64,000 nucleotides of DNA from Rhyacichthys aspro (lineage: Eukaryota > Chordata > Actinopteri > Gobiiformes > Rhyacichthyidae): the NCBI GenBank assembly GCA_036850595.1, contig CM072160.1, positions 3,985,773 to 4,049,772 on the forward strand, in the 5' to 3' direction. Each line of letters starts with the position of its first letter. Position 1 is the stretch's first letter. Below the pieces are notes generated by a model that did no database searches, was not told the DNA's origin, and saw only the letters and a list, made by a program, of their open reading frames with translations. The translations under genes were made by a program, and so were the position numbers. This document shows positions 57,182 to 64,000 of the stretch, in pieces.

Positions 57182-59540
57182 TGTCTACAAACCCAGGACT
57201 TAACAGATATTTCTTGGGACACAGGCTTGAAAACAGGACAGTCCTTTCCAATTAGACTTTAGTTTGACTTGTACAAACACTACTACACACGCTGCAGTCA
57301 TCTATATACTCAGAGTAAAAAATCAATGTGGACAAAGGACTGATGACAAATTCTAATCAGGAAGCTCAGTCTCTCGTCCCTGAGCTCTTGGTTTGTTGTA
57401 GTGAACTCAGCACATCATCCGATACTGCTGCAGTGGTTTTAACTCCTGGCCTTTGAAAGGATTGTCTCTCAATGCAAACACAAACAGCTGGCAAACTTCA
57501 TAAAAGCCTCTGCCAAATGAACAGAAAGGTCAGACAAGTAGGATTTGTAAGAACATCAATTCCCTTAAGCCCCTTACAAACTGTATCAATATTCTAACAG
57601 TGTGATTAGAAGTAAAGAGGGCATCGGAGGCTGCAATCAAAACCTGATCAAAAACAGGCTGTGTCACTGAACGCCGGTCTAGTGGCACTGTGAAATGATA
57701 TAATATAATGTAGGTGGCCCAGCAGAACTCATCTAAACTATCTCTGGTGCGAGCCACAGACACAGTTTTGTAAAATGCATGATTTAGGCTGATTTGAGGC
57801 TAGATAAAGTGTCTGTTCACTATTCGTACCTGTTCAATACTCGCTGGTGTAGTGCAGACGGTCATCGGTTTATCTATTTGTAAAGGTCTTGGTCTCGTCT
57901 TGGTGTCGAACTCCTTTTTACTCGGTCTTGTCTCAGTCTTGAAAGTCAAGACAAACTACAAATGGCATATTTGTTTTTTCTGTTTGTTTGGGATGAAAAC
58001 ACTAAGACTGGACTTAGACTGTTTAGACTTTTTTGACCCAGTCTCGCCCTGACATGGTCATGGTCTTGACTCGGTCTTGATAGCTAAAGTCTTGGTCTTG
58101 TCTTGGTCTTGCCCTGGTCTAGCCACTCCTCTAGACGGACAGCTCTGTTAGGCTTTCACTAAACGTCTGACACCAAAGTACTGCTTCCAGGTCGCTGCTG
58201 TCATTTATCAATAATACACATTGGAACTCTATCGGGATTTTTTTGAAACCTTTACCAATGAATGTGCTCTCATATTGTCATATTTCAAATCAAAGAAACC
58301 CATCAACTCCCTCCAATGACCCTTCCTCTCCAGCCGAACAGACTCAAAACTCAAAATTCCTTCAAACAAATCACTATATTGTGTTTTTATACTGTAATTC
58401 TAACTATTACTACATATTTATCATATAATGTGTGTGTTTCTGCTGCTGTGAAACAATCTGCCCTTTGGGGATAATAAACACTTCTCAAACCTTGAACCGT
58501 CCATTTCTCCGATTGGTTAAAGTCTGTCCAGTTGAGTTCAGAGGCATTTTAATACGTCACAATCGTTCCTCGAAATCCAACTTAAATCCACAAGACACCA
58601 ACAAGACTAACTCTTTGTAAAGAACAGAAAACGGAATTAAGATGCATAGCCAGGCTTCTACTGAGTTTAATAAATAAATAGCACAGCTGTAGTAGTGTAT
58701 TGTGCAGTAGTTTTTTGCACAGTCCGGGAAAAAAAGCGAAGTACACGGTGGTTATTTATTTGTACAACTGAACACGAGCCATATTTTACAGTAAAACGTC
58801 TGTTACATGCAGCAGCTATGGCAGAACATTAAATAACTCCATTATTGGCGCGCCCTGACCTTGCTGAAGCCAGCACTGTGCCTCTCCGTAACAACATAAC
58901 TTATGAGGCCGTGGTTGTGCTGACGTCCGAGTGCTGCCAGTCCACAGCCAGCCTCTCAAACTCTCACCATTGACCTTTACAGTCCATCAGCGTCGCACAA
59001 AAATAAGCCAACTCAGCTGCTTTCACCAGATCTACTCACCTTTTCTTTTTCCAACAGAGTACCTCTAATGACAAATCTAGAGGCTACAGAGAATATGTTT
59101 AACAGTGAATGGGTCTTTCCCGTTTCATTTGCAAACCTAAACTGTTTTTTTTTTCTAATAGTTTGCTTTGTTCTCATTTACCCAGTGCAGCTTGAAGCAT
59201 AGACAAAACTCTCTGGAGAAACCAATATGAACTAAAGTGCTATTAGCTGCAGAAATGTCACAACAAACACAAAGCTAATGGACTTGGGGTAGAGCCCATG
59301 TCACATTGAAACCTTGTTCTCTTTTAATAAATTCTATTGCTATTGCTACCACTCGAGGTTAACATTTACAAACGCTGCCTGTTTTTGATCCAGTGTTGAA
59401 TCATAATCTACAATTAATTTACAAACTATTAATGTACAATTTCTGATGAGTCAGGCGTCTCAGGTGTGTCAAGAGTTGCAGCCGAATCAAGTTAATTTTT
59501 TCAGGTGAAGGGATTTACAATTTATACTTACATTCTAAAT
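57182..59540. other. mtnr1b intron 1 or flank, no gene recognised
   Basis: 58030-58130 has diverged 'cttggtcttg' units. 58450-58480 resembles a LINE tail. Nothing else identified. Confidence 0.45.
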
Positions 59541-59548
59541 TATAAAAA

Positions 59549-59560
59549 TTTATTTATTTT

Positions 59561-59646
<86 letters not shown>
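59549..59646 (+). repeat. (TTTA)n microsatellite
   Basis: About 24 copies of the tetramer, nearly perfect from 59562. Confidence 0.97.
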
Positions 59647-59647
<1 letters not shown>

Positions 59648-60284
59648 GACAACACAAATACATTGGCCCACACCAGATGCATTGTTTGACTCTTATAGCA
59701 GGCTTTTTTAGAGATAAAAGGTTAGTGTGAATATATTTTTCCCTTTTCTACTCGGATTTTATGTTTAGGATTAGGGTAAGCTTTTGATTTGTTATGTTTT
59801 TTCTGTGATTTTAGGTCCAATGTCAAAATAAAAAAAGAACTGTAAAGTCACACAGGGGTTGTGCTGGAAAAAAATACACCAAACAAGGTAAGGTAAGCAT
59901 TTTTTAAGGTGAAATATAAAGGAAATCAAAAGTAAAAAATGGCCATCATTGTTATCATCATTATTATTATTATCTGAAGAACGTCCTTGGCTGGAGTGTA
60001 TGTTCTGCTGTTGTTTCTGTAGGACGTCCTGCAGTGTTTACGGGTGACACATGAAACATTACACTTTGAGAGGACGTGAAATACAAGCCCCACACGTGGA
60101 GCCAGCTCTCCTCTCGTCTGAGATGGCTTTAATGCGTCAGTCACAAGGCGCTGAGTCGGCACTTGGAGCCCATATATGTCCACACACACAAAACGATCGG
60201 GAAACGCATAAAACGAGCGTGAACCGAGAGGGAAACGAGACTGTGGGCGCACTGCAGAGAAAACAAGCAACAATACCACTTTTC

Positions 60285-60362
60285 ATTGATTCAGCAGTGA
60301 GGTTAGCCTCCTGCGTCACAGCAAGAAGGTGGTAGGTTTGATTCTCGAGCGACAGCCTGGAC
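60285..60362 (+). mobile_element. SINE-head fragment
   Basis: gttagcctcctgcgtcacag followed by caagaaggtggtaggtttga and ttctcgagc is the tRNA-like head of the same SINE-like family as 39390-39712, with the B box (ggtttgattct). It is truncated just where the next element begins. Confidence 0.65.
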
Positions 60363-60373
60363 TTGTGTTGGAT

Positions 60374-60663
60374 TAGGGTGACCATATTTACAGATTTAAC
60401 CGGGACAGTCCTGATCTGAAGCCCTCTGTCCCATGTCCCAGTGGATATGTACAAAAACACTAAAATGTCCTGATTTTACCCTCTTCCTGTCAAAAATATC
60501 CTGGAATTTTCAGTCAAAAACGGTAGAAAAGTTGTATTTCTTTGAAGTGAAATAATTTAAAAAATGCTACCTGGTGTTTTATTACATTATTTTTCATTTG
60601 TTAATGTACTGTCATTGGATTTGTGTCCCATTATTTTTTTGGTTTGAATATATGGTCGCCCTG
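60374..60663 (+). mobile_element. hAT-like MITE
   Basis: Left end TAGGGTGACCATAT and inverted right end ATATGGTCGCCCTG form terminal inverted repeats. Flanking octamers TGTTGGAT and TGATAGAG agree at 5 of 8. The interior 'accgggacagtcctgatctg' and 'ccctctgtcccatgtcccag' is typical of short hAT-derived fish elements. No coding capacity. Confidence 0.65.
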
Positions 60664-60669
60664 TGATAG

Positions 60670-61660
60670 AGCCAGTTACCACCGAGCACATGATTCATCT
60701 AAGAATCGGACCAAATTACACCAAGGATTGGTTTGTTTGTGGAGTTAAAGTGTGTTTCATGGTAATTTAGACTTTGGACCAAATACAGAAACAATTCAAG
60801 AAGTGGAAATAAAAGTTCAAATCCAGACTAACACCAATCCAGACTGATCTAGACAAATATTTACTTAGTTTAGTGTTTTTTAAAGTCAATGGAACCCATT
60901 TATCTTGTTTTTTTAGTTCTGTCAATAAAAACCCATAAGAAGAGCTTGGAATAAATCAGTCAAATATTCGATCCAAGATGGCTGACTTCATGTTTTCTGA
61001 GAGTGTGGTCATAATATCTTTGTTTTTACGGATTGAAGTTGAACTGCATTGTATTACGCTACTTTAGACAGTGTTTTTTAAAAGCCTCAAAGGCCTAAAC
61101 GCAGAGGCAAATGTGAGCTGATAAAATCTATCTGTTTATGTGATGCCAGGAAATAACCGTGGAGTGATTCAGTCCAAAAAACAACCTTTCAAATCGAGGC
61201 AAAAGTCTAAAGCGGAGTTCAGCTGGAGGTCACTGCGCGGCTGTCTGTCACTTCATTTCATTTCACTGTGGAAATAACTCTCCTTCAGAGCCGGGATAAC
61301 ACTTCAGGGGCAGGTTTTCCTCATCGCTTTTAGGATTTGGACTGAGCTCCGGGACATGACGTCACACAAGCCTGAATTCAGTGTGTTTACAGGAAAACAC
61401 CACATCAGGACATGGATCTGTAACAGCGGCTGACACGAGAGCCGACATGTTAACAGAGACTGGTTTCTGTTTCCATGAGTTCTTCCTGTGCACGATTACA
61501 GGGACCTGGTCTAATTACTGTAAACCCCTCGCCCTCTAATAAAAACTGTCTGGGTCAGTTGGCATGCTTCGGAAACCCATAAAACTCGAACATAGCACGT
61601 CAGTATTCTGCCCCTTCAAACCTGAACACTAGAATCTCATAAAACCCAAAGAACTGATTC
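60670..61660. other. mtnr1b intron 1 or flank, no recognised content
   Basis: Unique AT-rich sequence. Confidence 0.45.
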
Positions 61661-61689
61661 CCTTAAAAGTTTATCACCTGATTTATTTA

Positions 61690-62160
61690 CTGTTGGATTT
61701 ATTTTTTTAGTTTATTCTAACAGGAATAATCTGTGAAAAAATGAGCCCTTAAGACGTGATCTAGTCTTTATAATTAAGGATTTTAATAGATGAGAATGAT
61801 CAGTCCACAGCAGGATTTTGTCCAATCACAGCTCACTTCAGGTAAAAAGGAGCGCTCCCATTGGTCGACACTGATGTCAACAACGAAGGAACAAGGAAAT
61901 AAACCAAGGAAATGGGTTATTCTGTTGAAAATACGTCTTACTTTACAGAGAAACAGCTCAAAAAAGATAAAGATAGAGAAACGACAGCAAATGAAACATG
62001 GATAAATGTTGTCAATGCTTCAGTGTTTAACGAGACGGAGATAATTCCAGGATTCAGGTCAGCTCTAAAGTTTGATTTAATGTAATGTATTAGTATTTTG
62101 TGGTGAAATATCTGTCTGGTTTTAGAAGAGACTGAGACTGGGACAAAAAAAACCCCAAAA
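61690..62160 (+). repeat. Dispersed repeat family R1, direct copy 1
   Basis: Shares about 450 bases with 63340-63850 at high identity: cttaagacgtgatctagtct, gatgagaatgatcagtccac, ggtcgacactgatgtcaac, aaccaaggaaatgggttatt and gtattagtattttgtggtga, all in order. Contains a short spurious open frame (61790-62005). Confidence 0.9.
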
Positions 62161-62164
62161 TTAC

Positions 62165-63335
62165 AGCTTTAAGTCAATTTAAATCCATTTTGATGCATAG
62201 TTTCATCCCAATAAACTCTTGTAATGCGTGTGTTGTTGTTGTATTTGTCAATAGGACTTTCAGGGTTAAAAATAAATAAACACATCACACAAGTGGCGTA
62301 AAAACAGCGAGTAAAATTAAAACCAAAAAACACATGGCTAATTAGCATAAATCAATACATGGAACAAAGCCAATTACACTTTTTGTCTTAAACCCAAAGC
62401 TTAAGAGGCTAATGTCATTGTCTTCTTTGAAATTTGAAGTTATGAAAAGCATGAAAAAGTAAAAAAAACAGACTATTTTTACCTTGTTGCTAAAAGATTG
62501 GATCAAGATGAACCAAAGTACAATACAATTTCCTATTTATATCCTTTTATTTAACATTTAAAAACCTACAAGACTTGAAATGAAACACGCATCTTGCTGG
62601 TTTATTGACTGTGGAGTGAAGGAGCTACACGGTTAAGTGCTAGACAAAGCTTGTAGTGTACTGTAAAGATTTAGTGCGTGATATAAATCAGAGATATTGA
62701 TTCTTTTAAGTTCAATAACAGTGATGAAGTCTGGCAGTTTAAGATCTATGCAGGTTCCCTTCATGTTTTCATTAGTTTTATATGACGGGTAGAGCTGTAA
62801 CTCCATAGCCCTGGATGGGTCTAAAGTCTCCTTCAGACAGATCTACGAGGAAGTTCAGCTGAAGTTTATCCATGCAGTTCGGTTTATGAATGGTCCGTGA
62901 GTTTAGTGACTGTCAACAACTGGAGCTAAGTTAAAGTGGAGTAAATGCAGGTTCTGTTCGTCTTCCAGTGTGTCTCAGTTTGAGTGCTTTCACCTCGAAT
63001 TAACCCAGCTTTTTTTTTTTGTTTTTTGAACACAGAGCAGCACCGTCTGTAAAGTGTGCTGAATTCAGATGTGTATTTATATTCCCTGTAGATGGCAGCT
63101 GTGGAGAGAGAAGCTTAACTGAGGCTTTCCTCCTCCACCTTACACTACACTTTAACACACTTTCACTTTATATGTTTGAAAGTTGTATCTGCAGAAAACC
63201 CTTAAGAGCTGTGACCTTAGCATGAAACCTTAGCATGATAGCTCCTCCAGTTACTGACATGTTAACTTCTGGAACATGAAACCGGAAAGAGGAGGCTTTA
63301 GTTATGAAGCTTCCATTAGTACACTTTGCACTTTA
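62165..63335. other. Spacer between the two R1 copies
   Basis: No gene or repeat recognised. Confidence 0.45.
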
Positions 63336-63339
63336 GTTT

Positions 63340-63850
63340 TTCAGTTTAATCTCCTAAAGTTTATTGTAACAGGAATCATCTGAAAAAATGAGACCTTAAG
63401 ACGTGATCTAGTCTTTATAATGAAGGATTTTAATAGATGAGAATGATCAGTCCACAGCAGGATTTTGTCCAATCACAGCTCACTTCAGGTAAAAAGGAGC
63501 ACTCCCATTGGTCGACACTGATGTCAACAACGAAGGAACAAGGAAATAAACCAAGGAAATGGGTTATTCTGTTGAAAATACGTCTTATTTTACAGAAAAA
63601 ACAGCTCAAAAAAGATTTAAAAAAAGAGAAATGTTGGTAATGCTTCAGTGTTTAACGAGACGGAGATAATTACAGGATCACTACAGTCTACAACGGTAAA
63701 CTCCAAAGATAAAAGATTAAACTTTGATTTAATGTAACGTATTAGTATTTTGTGGTGAAAAATTGGTCTGGTTTGACCATTTTTTTAAATAAAAGAAGCA
63801 GGAAAGGCTCCTACGCTGCTGTTGGAGGAGTCTGAGACAAGACAGAAAAA
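63340..63850 (+). repeat. Dispersed repeat family R1, direct copy 2
   Basis: Second copy, same orientation, about 1.65 kb from the first; differs by scattered substitutions and by an indel near 63610-63630 and 63680-63715. Confidence 0.9.
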
Positions 63851-64000
63851 CTGGAGCTTAAAAAAGATATGTGTTTCTAACCTCTTGTTAAAACAGGAGC
63901 GTAAACCATGTACCAATAAAAAATGCACAATATGGGATTTTTTATTGGTCACAAAGCCTACTGAAGGATGTAGTTTACAAAGAAACGGCAATGCTCGGTC

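Overview
The window is nuclear DNA from a ray-finned fish, probably a percomorph teleost. The evidence is vertebrate genes split by GT-AG introns, very low gene density, teleost-type dispersed repeats (tRNA-derived SINE-like copies, LINE 3' tails, hAT elements), AT-rich introns and many micro- and minisatellites. I could run no database search. Gene names rest on recognising the conceptual translations and on intron phases that join into open frames.

Layout. (1) About 0.7-21.7 kb, minus strand: the 5' part of ngef (ephexin-1, a Rho guanine nucleotide exchange factor). Seven coding exons join in frame and run off the left edge inside the DH domain. Its introns are filled by an 11-bp minisatellite family in both orientations and by two hAT-like elements that carry a 21-bp minisatellite. 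(2) 23.6-26.6 kb, plus strand: a complete five-exon mrps23 (mitochondrial ribosomal small-subunit protein). (3) 28.0-29.8 kb, minus strand: a complete two-exon connexin, convergent with mrps23. (4) 30.3-31.0 kb: a decayed hAT transposase. (5) 32.9-45.7 kb, plus strand: vezf1, a six-finger C2H2 transcription factor with seven proposed coding exons and a long 3' UTR. (6) 52.8-54.6 kb, minus strand: the last two coding exons of a melatonin receptor of the MTNR1B type. Its first exon (N-terminus and TM1) is not in the window and probably lies beyond the right edge. (7) The rest of the right end is its large first intron or flank, with microsatellites, a hAT-like MITE and a repeat family present twice in direct orientation.

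The genes do not form a pathway. mrps23 and vezf1 are also close neighbours on human chromosome 17q22 (from memory), so that pair is probably ancestral synteny. ngef and the melatonin receptor are not part of that human block.

Most unusual content. No new protein system is visible. The best candidates for something undescribed are non-coding: the 11-bp minisatellite with abrupt orientation switches, and a hAT-like element with an internal inverted pair of 21-bp arrays in which the left arm expanded in one copy and the right arm in the other. Gene-level points are a melatonin-receptor intron after the conserved TM3 cysteine, a tandem splice donor in vezf1 that would change a zinc finger from C-x2-C to C-x4-C, and two symmetric vezf1 exons.
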